Assembly (NCBI RefSeq): GCF_042666235.1
Contig: NZ_JBHTFQ010000004.1
Coordinates: 62,001 to 126,000 of the forward strand
Direction of reading: 5' to 3'
Source of the DNA: Halodurantibacterium daqingensis
GTDB taxonomy: Bacteria; Pseudomonadota; Alphaproteobacteria; Rhodobacterales; Rhodobacteraceae
DNA length: 64,000 nucleotides
The position numbers and the translations under genes are program-made. Below are positions 8,820 through 17,340 of the stretch, piece by piece (the first letter of the stretch is position 1; each line of letters begins with the position of its first letter). The notes under the pieces are model-generated. The model did no database searches. It was given only the letters and a program-made list of their open reading frames with translations, and had not been told where the DNA came from.

Positions 8820-8971
8820 ACGGCACCCTCCGTCCGGTGGTGCAGCCGGCGCTTCGGGCGGCGGAACCGGGGGCTTCTTCAGCGGTTTGCCTGCCAGAAG
8901 GAGGCAGGTCTGCCTTCGGACGCTGCCGCGGACCCGGCCCGCAGCGGCGGCCAGTTGCCCAGAGGTGCCCG

Positions 8972-9877
8972 ATGCCCCGTCGCATAGAGTTTTCCGGCAC
9001 GCCCGAAGACTGCGCCACGCTGCTGAACAGGGTGCAGGACTGCGAGGGGGTGGCGCGGATCTCGCTTCAGCCGGGCGCGGCACTGCGGCCCCGCGGCGAT
9101 ATCCTGACCCTCGAGGTCGCGAACCAGACCAGCGCAAGGATCGTCAACATCCTGGACGAGCTTGGGCTGCTGCACGCGGGCGCCGTGTCGATCGGCGAGC
9201 CGAATGCCACGATCCGCGCCGATGCCGCCCGCTCGATCAACGAGGAAGGCAATGACGCGATCTGGGAAGAGATCGGCGCCATGATGCGGCAGGATACCAA
9301 CCCCTCGTTCAACTTCATCGCCCTGATGGCGCTGGCTGGCGCGGTTGCGGCCTTCGGGATCGTCTCGGACACCCTTCATGTGGTGGTGGGCGCGATGCTG
9401 ATCGCCCCGGGGTTCGAGCCGCTGCTGCGGGTGGTGTTCGGCCTGTTGGGCGACAGGCACAGCGCCATCGCCGGGGTGAAATCCACCGCCTTGGGCTATC
9501 TTGCGCTCGCGCTTGCCGCCGGGCTTGCCACGCCGCTGGCCCTGGCGGTCAACGACATGGAGGCGGCCCAGCTTGCTCAGGGCTACTGGGCAAACTACTG
9601 GTCCGGCATCCAGGCTGGTGGAGTGGCCACCTCGTTCCTGGCGGGGATTGCCGGCGGCGTGATCGTGTCCTCGCGGCTCAAGGTTCTGGCGACCGGCGTA
9701 ATGGTGGCGCTGGCGATCATCCCGGGCATGGCGCTGATCGGCATGGGGCTGGCAAGCGGCAATCCCGATATTGCGCTTGGCGCGGCGGGCCGCTGGGCGG
9801 TCGAGGTTGCCTGCGTGATCCTCGGGGGCGGCGCGATCCTCTTGCTCAAGCGCGTGACGCTGCATCGCCGGGGCTAG
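8972..9877 (+). CDS. DUF389 / TIGR00341-type membrane protein
   Basis: The protein has 301 residues from the ATG at 8972 (AGAGGT upstream). The N-terminal ~110 residues form a soluble domain; then come about six membrane segments with the family signature VVGAMLIAPGFEPLLRV near residue 140. It has no known enzymatic role; such proteins are described as hydrophobic domain proteins of unknown function, some near stress genes. It is in the same direction as the LysR gene, about 150 bp later. An in-frame extension upstream of 8972 exists but is Pro/Arg-rich and not family-like. Confidence 0.75.
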   Translation: MPRRIEFSGTPEDCATLLNRVQDCEGVARISLQPGAALRPRGDILTLEVANQTSARIVNILDELGLLHAGAVSIGEPNATIRADAARSINEEGNDAIWEEIGAMMRQDTNPSFNFIALMALAGAVAAFGIVSDTLHVVVGAMLIAPGFEPLLRVVFGLLGDRHSAIAGVKSTALGYLALALAAGLATPLALAVNDMEAAQLAQGYWANYWSGIQAGGVATSFLAGIAGGVIVSSRLKVLATGVMVALAIIPGMALIGMGLASGNPDIALGAAGRWAVEVACVILGGGAILLLKRVTLHRRG

Positions 9878-10266
9878 CGCGATGGGCTGCGCCGGGGGGC
9901 GGTGCGCCACAGGCGGCAGACCCGACCGGGGGGCGGTTCCGGCCCGGCAGGGACGGTGGGGCAGGGACGGTGGGGCAGGGACGGTGAGGCAGGGACGGTG
10001 AGGCAGGGACGGTGCCGCCACCGGCTGCGAGACGGGCATGCCCTGCCTTGCGCCCGGCCGGCCGGCCGGGGGTCCCACCTCTGGCAGGGATCGTTCCGAA
10101 GGGGCCGGCAGGGGGGGGGCCCATGTGGCGCGGCAGAGGCGGGAAGGGGCGGGCGGAGAAACATCCGCCCGGTGCAATGCCCGGCTTGCACTTCAAGGCC
10201 GGGCTGGTAATCAGGTGGTTCCGGCGCAAGAACCGCCATTGCAGGTTGCATGAAACGGGGATCAGG
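9878..10266. other. Intergenic region with minisatellite, no gene seen
   Basis: This 389-bp gap between the DUF389 gene and the hybrid kinase gene is very G+C-rich. It contains the five-copy 14-bp repeat described separately, a purine-rich stretch with an eight-G run near 10111-10118, and no convincing open frame with a ribosome site. Confidence 0.6.
9947..10016. repeat. Five-copy 14-bp tandem repeat
   Basis: The unit GCAGGGACGGTGGG occurs at 9947, 9961, 9975, 9989 and 10003 without interruption. Copies three and four end in AG instead of GG and the fifth ends in CC; the first 12 bases are identical in all five. There are no spacers, so it is a minisatellite, not a CRISPR. It lies upstream of the kinase gene and could affect its expression or be a slippage site. 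Confidence 0.9.
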
Positions 10267-13200
10267 ATGCAGAACGCCACGCAGGATGCTGCCCTTCTTG
10301 ACTGCGATGGCGAGATGGCCACCCGGATCCGGGAACACGACTGGTCGGCCACCAGCCTTGGCCCCATTGCCGGTTGGCCCGCAACGCTCCGGACCACGGT
10401 GGCGCTGATCCTGCGCTCTCCGGTGCCGATCGTCACGCTGTGGGGCGAAGCCGGCGTGATGATCTACAACGACGCCTATTCCGAAGTCGCCGGCGCGCGG
10501 CACCCGCGGCTGCTCGGCTCGAATGTGCGCGAAGGCTGGCCCGAGGTCTGGTCCTTCAACGACAATGTCGTGCGCAGGGTCTTCGGGCGGGGCGAGTCCC
10601 TGTCCTACAGGGATCAGGAACTGGAGCTTGATCGTGGCAAGGGCGCAGCCCGCGCCTGGATGAACCTCGATTATTCGCCGGTGACCGGCGATGACGGCAC
10701 GCGCCTCGGCGTCATCGCGATCGTGGTCGAGACGACGCAGAAGGTTCTTGCCGACCGCGCGCTTCGGCATGAACGGGTGCGGCTGCAGCAGATGTATGAC
10801 CAGTCGCCCTCGTTCATGGCGCTGCTGGAAGGCCCGCAGCACCGGTTCGGCTTTGTCAATCCGGCCTATCAGGCGCTGGTGGGCCCGCGCGACCTGGTTG
10901 GCCGGACGGTGGCCGAAGCGATGGCGGATGCGGTGGATCAGGGCTATCTCGATCTTCTGGACAGGGTCTATGCCACCGGCAAGCCGCATCGTTCGACCGA
11001 GGCCCCTTTCGATGTCCGGCATGAGGCCAGCACGCGGCCGGAACGGCGCTATCTCGATTTCGTCTATCAACCGATTGCCGACGCCGATGGCAGGGTCACC
11101 GGCATCTTCGTCAACGGTGTTGATGTCACGGAACGGGTCGCGGCACAGGAGGCGATCCGTGCCAGCGAACGGCAGTTCCGCACCTTCGCCCAGGCGATGC
11201 CGAACCATGTCTGGACGGCCCGCCCGAACGGAGATCTTGACTGGTTCAACGAGCGTGTCAGCGCCTATACCGGGCGCAGCGACGCCGAACTGGCGGGCAC
11301 GGCCTGGCCCGAGGTCGTCCATCCCGAGGATCGGGAGCGGGCAATGGCCCTTTGGGGTGCAGCCGTTGCCGGGGGCGACCGCTACGAGACCGAATTCCGC
11401 ATGCGGCGCGCGGATGGCAACTATCGCTGGCATCTGGTGCGGGCGCTGCCGATCCGCAACGAACGGGGCGAGGTCACGCGCTGGATCGGATCGAATACCG
11501 ATATCGACGAACAGAAGCGCACCGAGGCGCAGACGCTGCAGGACCGTGACCGGCTCTGGAATCTCTCGCAGGATCTGATGCTGGTCTGCGATTACGAAGG
11601 GGTGGTGACAGCCGTCAACCCGACGGCAACCCGGCTGCTGGGCTGGGAGCAGGAGGCGATGGTCGGCCAGAAGCTGCAGTCGTTCCTGCATGTCGAGGAT
11701 CTGCCCCGGACAGCCGCGGAACTGGGCCGGCTGTCTCAGGGGGCCACCACCTTTGCCTTCGAGAACCGCTATCGCTGCAGGGACGGCAGCTATCGCCTGC
11801 TGGACTGGACCGCCGTGCCCGACGAAGGCCGCATTCATGCCGTGGCGCGCGACATCACCGAGGAACGACGGCTGGCGCGCGACCGGGAGCGCGTCTGGAA
11901 CCTGTCGCCGGTGTTCAAGATCATCGCGACGACGGAGGGCGCGATCACCTCGGTGAACCCGGCCTGGAGCAAGCAGCTTGGCTGGGATGCCGCCGCGACG
12001 GTGGGTCGGCATGTGCTGGATTTCGTCGCCCTCGGCGACCGCGAGGCCGTCGCTGCGAAGCTTGCGAAGCTGAAGGCCGGCAGCAATGCCGGCGGGCTCC
12101 AGTGCCGGATGATCGCCCGCGACGGACGGCAGCACCACGTCGCCTGGACCGCCGTCGTGGAAACCGACACGATCTATGCCTTTGGGCGGGACATCACCGC
12201 CGAGACCGAGGCGGCCGAGGCCCTTGCCCGTGCCGAAGCGGCCCTGCGCCAGGCGCAGAAGATGGAGGCCATCGGGCAATTGACCGGCGGCATTGCCCAT
12301 GACTTCAACAACCTGCTGCAGGTGATCAGCGGCAATCTGCAGTTCCTGCACCGCATGGTCGGCAGCGATGGCGCGGCGCACCGGCATCTGGAAAATGCGA
12401 TGGAAGGGGTGCGCCGCGGTTCGCGCCTTGCCAGCCAGCTTCTGGCCTTTGGCCGCAGGCAGCCGCTGGCGCCCAGGGTCGTCAATCCGGGCCGGTTGAT
12501 CCGCGGCATGGACGAGTTGCTGCGCCATACCCTGGGCGAGGCCATCGAGATCGAGACGATCGTGGCGGGCGGACTCTGGAACACGCTGATCGATCCGGTG
12601 AACCTTGAAAACGCCATTCTCAATCTGGCGATCAATGCCCGCGATGCCATGGAAGGCCAGGGCAAGCTGACGATCGAGGCCGGCAATGCCTTCCTGGACG
12701 ATCGCTATGTGCGCGACCACGAGGATGTCGCACCGGGCCAGTATGTGCTGCTGGCGATGACCGATACCGGATCGGGCATGACCCCCGAGGTGCTGGAGAA
12801 GGTCTATGACCCGTTCTTCACCACCAAGGCGGAAGGCAAGGGCAGCGGGCTGGGCCTGTCGATGGTCTATGGCTTCGTCAAGCAGTCGGGCGGCCATGTG
12901 AAGATCTACAGCGAGCCGGGCGAGGGCACGACGATCAGGCTTTACCTGCCCCGGTCGAGCCAGGCCGAGGATGCGCCGGTCAGCACCGATACCGGGCCGG
13001 TCACCGGCGGGTCCGAGATGATCCTTGTGGCCGAGGATGATCCCGCAGTTCGCGACATCGTGGTCGAGACGTTGCGCGACCTCGGCTACAAGGTGCTGCA
13101 GGCCGCCGATGCACAGAGCGCGCTTGCGGCGATCGAAAGCGGCATTGCCATCGATCTGCTGTTCACAGACGTGGTGATGCCCGGCCCGATGAAGGCGCCC

Positions 13201-13821
13201 GAGCTTGCCCGCAGGGCCACGCGCCGCCTGCCGGGACTGAAGGTGCTTTTCACCTCGGGCTATACGGAAAACTCGATCGTCCATGCGGGGCGCCTGGACG
13301 AGGGGGTGGAACTGCTCAGCAAGCCCTATTCCCGCGAGGACCTTGCCCGCAAGATCCGCCAGCAGCTTGGCCCGCCCGTCGGCACCGAAGCCGGCGCGGC
13401 GCATCCGCAGGCGGCCTCGGCCGGTCCGGCAGCCGCGCCGGCCGCGCCGAACGGGCTGACGGTGCTGGTCTGCGAGGATGATGCCCTGATCCGGATGGCC
13501 ACGGCCGACATGCTGGCCGATCTTGGCTGCACCGTTCTGGAAGCCGCGCATGCCGAGGCGGCCCTTGACCATCTTGCGCGGCATCGGATCGATGTGCTTC
13601 TGACCGATGTGGGGCTGCCCGGGATCTCGGGCGTGGCACTTGCACAGCAGGCGCGGGCCCGGGTTGCCGCGCTCCCCGTCGTCTTTGCCACCGGCCGCGC
13701 CGAGATCGAGGGCGTCGTGCCGGATGCGCGGACGCGGCTGCTTCTGAAGCCCTATTCGCTGGAGGGCCTGCGGGCGGCTGTCGTCGCGGTTTCATCTGCC
13801 GGAGGTCATCAGGGGCGGTGA
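10267..13821 (+). CDS. Multi-PAS hybrid histidine kinase with two receiver domains
   Basis: The ATG at 10267 (preceded by a GGGGATCAGG region) gives 1184 residues. The N-terminus (EHDWSATSLGPIAGWPATLR) is a PAS/GAF-like sensor module found in alphaproteobacterial kinases. It is followed by several PAS repeats with PAC-type ends (RYLDFVYQPIADADGRVTG, FRMRRADGNYRWHLVRALPI). The phosphoacceptor region GQLTGGIAHDFNNLLQ places the His at residue 678. The ATPase domain has NLAINARDAM, DTGSGM and GKGSGLGLSMVYGF. Two receivers follow: Asp 968 in LLFTDVVMPG and Asp 1114 in LLTDVGLPG. No transmembrane segment is evident, so it is probably cytoplasmic. No cognate regulator gene adjoins it; the two receivers may pass phosphate on to a distant partner. 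The signal is unknown. Confidence 0.9.
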   Translation: MQNATQDAALLDCDGEMATRIREHDWSATSLGPIAGWPATLRTTVALILRSPVPIVTLWGEAGVMIYNDAYSEVAGARHPRLLGSNVREGWPEVWSFNDNVVRRVFGRGESLSYRDQELELDRGKGAARAWMNLDYSPVTGDDGTRLGVIAIVVETTQKVLADRALRHERVRLQQMYDQSPSFMALLEGPQHRFGFVNPAYQALVGPRDLVGRTVAEAMADAVDQGYLDLLDRVYATGKPHRSTEAPFDVRHEASTRPERRYLDFVYQPIADADGRVTGIFVNGVDVTERVAAQEAIRASERQFRTFAQAMPNHVWTARPNGDLDWFNERVSAYTGRSDAELAGTAWPEVVHPEDRERAMALWGAAVAGGDRYETEFRMRRADGNYRWHLVRALPIRNERGEVTRWIGSNTDIDEQKRTEAQTLQDRDRLWNLSQDLMLVCDYEGVVTAVNPTATRLLGWEQEAMVGQKLQSFLHVEDLPRTAAELGRLSQGATTFAFENRYRCRDGSYRLLDWTAVPDEGRIHAVARDITEERRLARDRERVWNLSPVFKIIATTEGAITSVNPAWSKQLGWDAAATVGRHVLDFVALGDREAVAAKLAKLKAGSNAGGLQCRMIARDGRQHHVAWTAVVETDTIYAFGRDITAETEAAEALARAEAALRQAQKMEAIGQLTGGIAHDFNNLLQVISGNLQFLHRMVGSDGAAHRHLENAMEGVRRGSRLASQLLAFGRRQPLAPRVVNPGRLIRGMDELLRHTLGEAIEIETIVAGGLWNTLIDPVNLENAILNLAINARDAMEGQGKLTIEAGNAFLDDRYVRDHEDVAPGQYVLLAMTDTGSGMTPEVLEKVYDPFFTTKAEGKGSGLGLSMVYGFVKQSGGHVKIYSEPGEGTTIRLYLPRSSQAEDAPVSTDTGPVTGGSEMILVAEDDPAVRDIVVETLRDLGYKVLQAADAQSALAAIESGIAIDLLFTDVVMPGPMKAPELARRATRRLPGLKVLFTSGYTENSIVHAGRLDEGVELLSKPYSREDLARKIRQQLGPPVGTEAGAAHPQAASAGPAAAPAAPNGLTVLVCEDDALIRMATADMLADLGCTVLEAAHAEAALDHLARHRIDVLLTDVGLPGISGVALAQQARARVAALPVVFATGRAEIEGVVPDARTRLLLKPYSLEGLRAAVVAVSSAGGHQGR

Positions 13822-14007
13822 TCCGCCGCTTTTCCTTCTGGCGCGGCGATGGGGCGGGATCCGCGACACCGGCAGCGCCGCGCGGACGGCGGGCCGGCGG
13901 TTTCCGCGCGCGGGCCGGGCAACCGGCCTTCGGGAGCTGGCGGGCGGTGCGGGTCGGCTGCGCAGCGCCGGTGTGGGGGGCGGCCCCGAGGCCTGCGGCG
14001 CCGGTCC

Positions 14008-14559
14008 TCAGCCGATCTTCGGGCGAAAGGCTGCGCAGCGCTTCGGGTCGGTATCGATCCGGGCGGCGCCGATCAGCTCGAGGCAATAGGGCACCGCCGC
14101 AAACACTGCCGCAAGGCAGGTGGCGATTGCCGCCGGCTTGCCCGGCAGGGTCAGGATCAGCGTGCGGCCGCGGACGCCGGCGGATTGCCGCGACAGGATC
14201 GCCGTCGGCACTTCGGCCAGCGAGGCGGCCCGCATCGCCTCGCCAAAGCCCGGCAGCGCAAAGTCGATGACCGCGGCCAGCCCCTCGGGGGTGCGGTCGC
14301 GCGGGGCGGGGCCGGTGCCGCCGGTCACCAGCACCAGATCCGCCCCCCAGTCATCGGCAAGGGCTGCAAGCGCGCCCGCCACAGGTGTGGCCCCATCCGG
14401 CACGATCTGGCGGTGATAGGTGGCAGGGCAGGACAGGGTGGCGCGCAGCCAGTCCTCGGCTGCCGGACCGCCAAGATCGGCATAGGCGCCTGTGCTTGCC
14501 CGGTCCGAGACGGTCAGCACCGCGATCCGCGGCAGGCGGGGCGCGGGTTCAGGCGGCAT
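14008..14559 (-). CDS. mogA: MogA/MoaB-type molybdopterin adenylyltransferase
   Basis: The 183-residue protein starts at 14559, overlapping the end of the DUF2478 gene by 11 bp. It carries the MogA fold markers IAVLTVSDRAS near the N-terminus, VTGGTGPAPRDRTPE in the middle, and LSRQSAGVRGRTLILTLPGK near the C-terminus. This enzyme adenylylates molybdopterin before MoeA inserts molybdate. It is the last gene of the molybdenum-cofactor genes downstream of the nitrate reductase operon, which supplies cofactor to NarG. MoaB is an alternative name, since MogA and MoaB are close homologues. Confidence 0.88.
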   Translation of the reverse strand: MPPEPAPRLPRIAVLTVSDRASTGAYADLGGPAAEDWLRATLSCPATYHRQIVPDGATPVAGALAALADDWGADLVLVTGGTGPAPRDRTPEGLAAVIDFALPGFGEAMRAASLAEVPTAILSRQSAGVRGRTLILTLPGKPAAIATCLAAVFAAVPYCLELIGAARIDTDPKRCAAFRPKIG

Positions 14560-15058
14560 CGGACACCGGCCGTCGCAGCGTCCAGTCGGCGATCGCGGAG
14601 GGGTCGGCGGGAAGCGCGGTGGCAAGCCCCTCGGCGAAGGCGAGGAAGGCGGGCAGGTTCATCGCATTCACGCCCACAAGCACCGGCATGCCGCGCAGCA
14701 CGGCCTCGGCGATCAGCGGCACGAAGCCACGGCCCTCGGCCTCCTGCTTGCCGAACTTGTTGACGACCAGAAGCGCGGCGCCATCGATCCGCGCCGCAAC
14801 TTCGGCCACGGCCTGTTCCAGCACCCCGCCGTCCAGGCGGCAGCCGCGCGCGTGCCGCCCCAGATCCTGACTGATGCGCAGCACCGGGCCATCGGGCAGA
14901 ACCCGCAGATCCATGTCGCATTTGTCCCGGTCGGCGCGTTCTGGATTGGTCTGCACCGTCCCGGCCAGCGCCACCTTGCGGCGGGCCAGCGCCGCGACCG
15001 CTGCGGCCAGACAGTCATCCGTCGCGCCGCGTCCGGGAAGGGAAACATAGCCGATCAT
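14549..15058 (-). CDS. DUF2478 domain protein, putative NTP-binding molybdenum accessory protein
   Basis: This 169-residue protein starts at 15058 with a GAAAGGA ribosome site. It resembles the DUF2478 family: a Rossmann-like beginning (MIGYVSLPGRGATDDCLAAA), a Cys/Asp segment RDKCDMDLRVLP, and LLVVNKFGKQEAEGRGFVPLI, which resembles the Walker B/base-recognition region of GTPase-like proteins. The usual P-loop is changed to GRGATDDCL, so nucleotide binding is uncertain. It lies between moeA and mogA in the nar-linked cofactor genes, and the family is commonly found with molybdenum genes, pointing to metal or cofactor handling. Function unproven. Confidence 0.75.
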   Translation of the reverse strand: MIGYVSLPGRGATDDCLAAAVAALARRKVALAGTVQTNPERADRDKCDMDLRVLPDGPVLRISQDLGRHARGCRLDGGVLEQAVAEVAARIDGAALLVVNKFGKQEAEGRGFVPLIAEAVLRGMPVLVGVNAMNLPAFLAFAEGLATALPADPSAIADWTLRRPVSDAA

Positions 15059-15112
15059 CCTTGGTCCTTTCAGCTTCTGCAGGCCCATCGCGGGCCGTGA
15101 CATGGGTGCGCC

Positions 15113-16384
15113 TCAGAAAGGCAGGAAGTCCACCAGCGCCCCGGCGGGCAGATGCTCGACCTCGGAGGGGATCAGCGCCAGCCCGTCCGCCGCGGCAAGC
15201 TGCGCCACGCGATGCGAACCGGCCTCCTGGGCACAGGCGATCATCATCCCGCCGCCTCCGTCATGGCCGCGCAGGCTGGCCGGCCGGTATTCGCAGCGTC
15301 CCGGGCTGTGCGAGAGGGGTTCGGCAAGCCGGGCAAGAACGCGGCGCGGCGCGGTGTCGCCGCAGCCGGCAATGCGCGCCGCGACCGGCAGGCCCAGCAC
15401 CATCCAGGTGACGAAGGCCGCGCCGGGATTGCCCGGCAGTCCCAGCCAGACCGCCGATCCCAGCGTGCCGACGGTGAAGGGCTTGCCGGGCTTCATCGCC
15501 AGGTTCATCGCCGTCACCTGCCCGCCCGCCGCCCGGACAGCGGCGCGCAGGTGATCCTCGTCCCCGACCGAGACGCCGCCGGTGGTGACGATCAGATCCG
15601 ACCGCGCGGCCAGGCTTGCCAGCGCGGCCAGAAGCTGCGCCGGATCATCGGGCAGGGGCGGCGCCTCTTCCAGCGCGATCCAGGGCTGGGCCAGCGCCGC
15701 CCGCAGCATCGCACCGTTCACATTCCAGATCTGGCCGGGTTGCAGCGGTTCGCCCGGTTCGGTCAGCTCGTTGCCGGTGGTCAGGAGCGCAACCCGCAGC
15801 CGGGGGCGCACGGCCACCTGCCCCTGACCCACAGCGGCAATGGCGGCAGCCTCGCGCGGGCCGATCACCGTGCCGGCGGAGAGGATTGCGGCGCCCCGGG
15901 CCAGATCCGACCCGGCGCGGCGGATGTTGCGGCCGGCTTCGGGGCGCAGGCGCAGGAGGATCGTTCCGTCGCTGCGCAGCACGTCTTCCTGCGCCACCAC
16001 CGCCGTCGCCCCGTGAGGCAGGGGCGCCCCGGTCAGGATGCGCAGGGCCGCGCCGAGGGGCAGGTCCGGCGCGGGATCGCCGGCACGGACATGGCCCGCC
16101 ACGGGCAGGCGCCAGGGGCCGGCGCCTGTCAGCCGTTCGGCGCAGAGCGCATAGCCGTCCATCGCCGCATTGTCGAAGGGCGGCAAGGGCAAAGGGCTGG
16201 TGACACGCTGCGCCAGAACACGCCCCGTGGCCCGGGCGAGCGGGAGGTGCAGCTGCCCGCCCAGCGGCCGTGCCACATGAAAGGCACGGGCAAGGGCCAC
16301 ATCGGGCGGCAGGAGACCACCCTGAACATCGTTGCACCCGCAAGCCGCTGAGGGGTGGATTTCGAGGATCTCATGTTTGCTCAT
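15113..16384 (-). CDS. moeA: Molybdopterin molybdenumtransferase MoeA
   Basis: The 423-residue product has the MoeA domain order. The N-terminal part has LARATGRVLAQ and FDNAAMDGYAL. The catalytic MoCF-binding domain has the motifs LLTTGNEL and VTTGGVSVGDEDHL. It is followed by MKPGKPFTVGTLG and LPGNPGAAFVTW, and the C-terminal domain ends near ALVDFLPF. It inserts molybdate into adenylylated molybdopterin, completing the cofactor for NarG. The start at 16384 has a GGAAGGA site. Two strong hairpins separate it from ppiC, so it may be transcribed partly independently of the nar operon. Confidence 0.92.
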   Translation of the reverse strand: MSKHEILEIHPSAACGCNDVQGGLLPPDVALARAFHVARPLGGQLHLPLARATGRVLAQRVTSPLPLPPFDNAAMDGYALCAERLTGAGPWRLPVAGHVRAGDPAPDLPLGAALRILTGAPLPHGATAVVAQEDVLRSDGTILLRLRPEAGRNIRRAGSDLARGAAILSAGTVIGPREAAAIAAVGQGQVAVRPRLRVALLTTGNELTEPGEPLQPGQIWNVNGAMLRAALAQPWIALEEAPPLPDDPAQLLAALASLAARSDLIVTTGGVSVGDEDHLRAAVRAAGGQVTAMNLAMKPGKPFTVGTLGSAVWLGLPGNPGAAFVTWMVLGLPVAARIAGCGDTAPRRVLARLAEPLSHSPGRCEYRPASLRGHDGGGGMMIACAQEAGSHRVAQLAAADGLALIPSEVEHLPAGALVDFLPF

Positions 16385-16432
16385 CGCAGTTCCTTCCGAT
16401 CAGGCGCCGCGGCAGGGCGAAGCCGGGCACCG

Positions 16433-16461
16433 ATCTGGTCGGACGGGTTGTCCGACCAGAT
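16433..16461. terminator. Perfect 12-bp hairpin between ppiC and moeA
   Basis: ATCTGGTCGGAC and GTCCGACCAGAT pair perfectly around a five-base loop (GGGTT). No U tract follows in either direction. It is the second of two stem-loops in the 149-bp gap after ppiC, so it could be a transcription attenuator, an mRNA-stabilising end, or part of a rho-dependent terminator. Confidence 0.6.
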
Positions 16462-16497
16462 GGCAGTGGGATCGCCCGTGCGGGGCCAATCCATGGT

Positions 16498-16532
16498 CTG
16501 ACGCCTTGCGGGGCTGGCCCGCAGCGCGTCAG
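16498..16532 (-). terminator. Stem-loop directly after ppiC stop
   Basis: CTGACGC pairs with GCGTCAG outside and GCGGG with CCCGC inside, with a three-base internal loop on each side. It starts one base after the ppiC stop codon in the direction of nar transcription. It has no U run, so it is a terminator-like or RNA-stability element rather than a classical intrinsic terminator. Confidence 0.55.
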
Positions 16533-16533
16533 A

Positions 16534-17340
16534 TCAGGCGGGGCGGACCTCGGGCACGCCGGTCAGCCTGGCCCGCGCCAGCAGGTCTTCGGCAAAGGCC
16601 TTGGCAGCGCGCACCCAGGCCGCCTTTTCCGCGGCGGCCCGCAACCGGGGCAGGACCACCTCGAAGGGCAGGACGGCACCTTCGGCGGCAGCGTCAAGCC
16701 GGATCAGGTGAAAGCCGAAGCGCGTTTCCACAGGTTCGGGCGCGATCTGTCCGGCCTGCAGGCCGCGCAGGGCGCTTTCGAACGCGGCCACGGTATCGCC
16801 GGGGCCGATCTGTCCCAGAAGGCCGCCCGCCTCGCGGGAAGAACAGGCGGAATGAGCCCGCGCAAGCTCGGCAAAGCGTGCGGGTGCAGCCTGCACGTCC
16901 TGCAGCAGCGACATGGCCCTGACCCGGCAATCGGCGCGCGCCGCCGCATCATCCGGGGGTGCGGCGATGAGGATATGCGCGGCTTCCCACAGCGGCGGGG
17001 CGCGGAACCGGTCGGGGTGCGCCGCGTGGATCGCGCGCAGCGCGGCCTCGGACGGGGCCTCGGGCTGGATTGCCTGATCAAGAAGGGCGCGGACCAGCGC
17101 CTCTTCCTCGGTTTCGACCTGACCGGGCTCCAGCTCTTGCGGTTCGGGCACAAGCTGGCGGGCGCGGGCTTCCTGCAGCAGGGCCTCGCGCAGCGCCAGG
17201 GCCCGGGCGGCGGCCCGCCAGGCGGCACCGGGCTTGCCCTGCGGTGCAGGGTGGTTCTGCGCTTCGGTGGCGATGCGGGCGGCCGGAATGGCCACCCCGT
17301 TTACCGTGACATCAGCGAGAAGAGGGGTGCCCATGGCCAT
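16534..17340 (-). CDS. PpiC/parvulin-type peptidyl-prolyl isomerase of the nar operon
   Basis: From the ATG at 17340, which overlaps the narI stop (TGATG), the protein has 268 residues. It has an N-terminal helical part rich in Ala/Arg/Glu and a C-terminal parvulin domain with AAHILIAAPPDDAAARADC, then LARAHSACSSREAGGLLGQI and RFGFHLIRLD. No signal peptide or lipobox is visible, so a cytoplasmic chaperone is likely. Proteins of this NifM/PpiC group follow narI in other denitrifiers (for example in Pseudomonas nar operons) and are thought to help nitrate reductase assembly; the role is inferred. An ATG at 17334 is an alternative start. Confidence 0.82.
   Translation of the reverse strand: MAMGTPLLADVTVNGVAIPAARIATEAQNHPAPQGKPGAAWRAAARALALREALLQEARARQLVPEPQELEPGQVETEEEALVRALLDQAIQPEAPSEAALRAIHAAHPDRFRAPPLWEAAHILIAAPPDDAAARADCRVRAMSLLQDVQAAPARFAELARAHSACSSREAGGLLGQIGPGDTVAAFESALRGLQAGQIAPEPVETRFGFHLIRLDAAAEGAVLPFEVVLPRLRAAAEKAAWVRAAKAFAEDLLARARLTGVPEVRPA

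Noticed and set aside
9947..10016. Possible CRISPR array
   Set aside because: The 14-bp units are directly adjacent with no spacers, and no cas genes are present; it is a simple tandem repeat.
9874..13584. A long minus-strand open frame opposite the hybrid kinase
   Set aside because: The plus strand carries clear PAS, kinase and receiver motifs; the antisense product is low-complexity and lacks a ribosome site.
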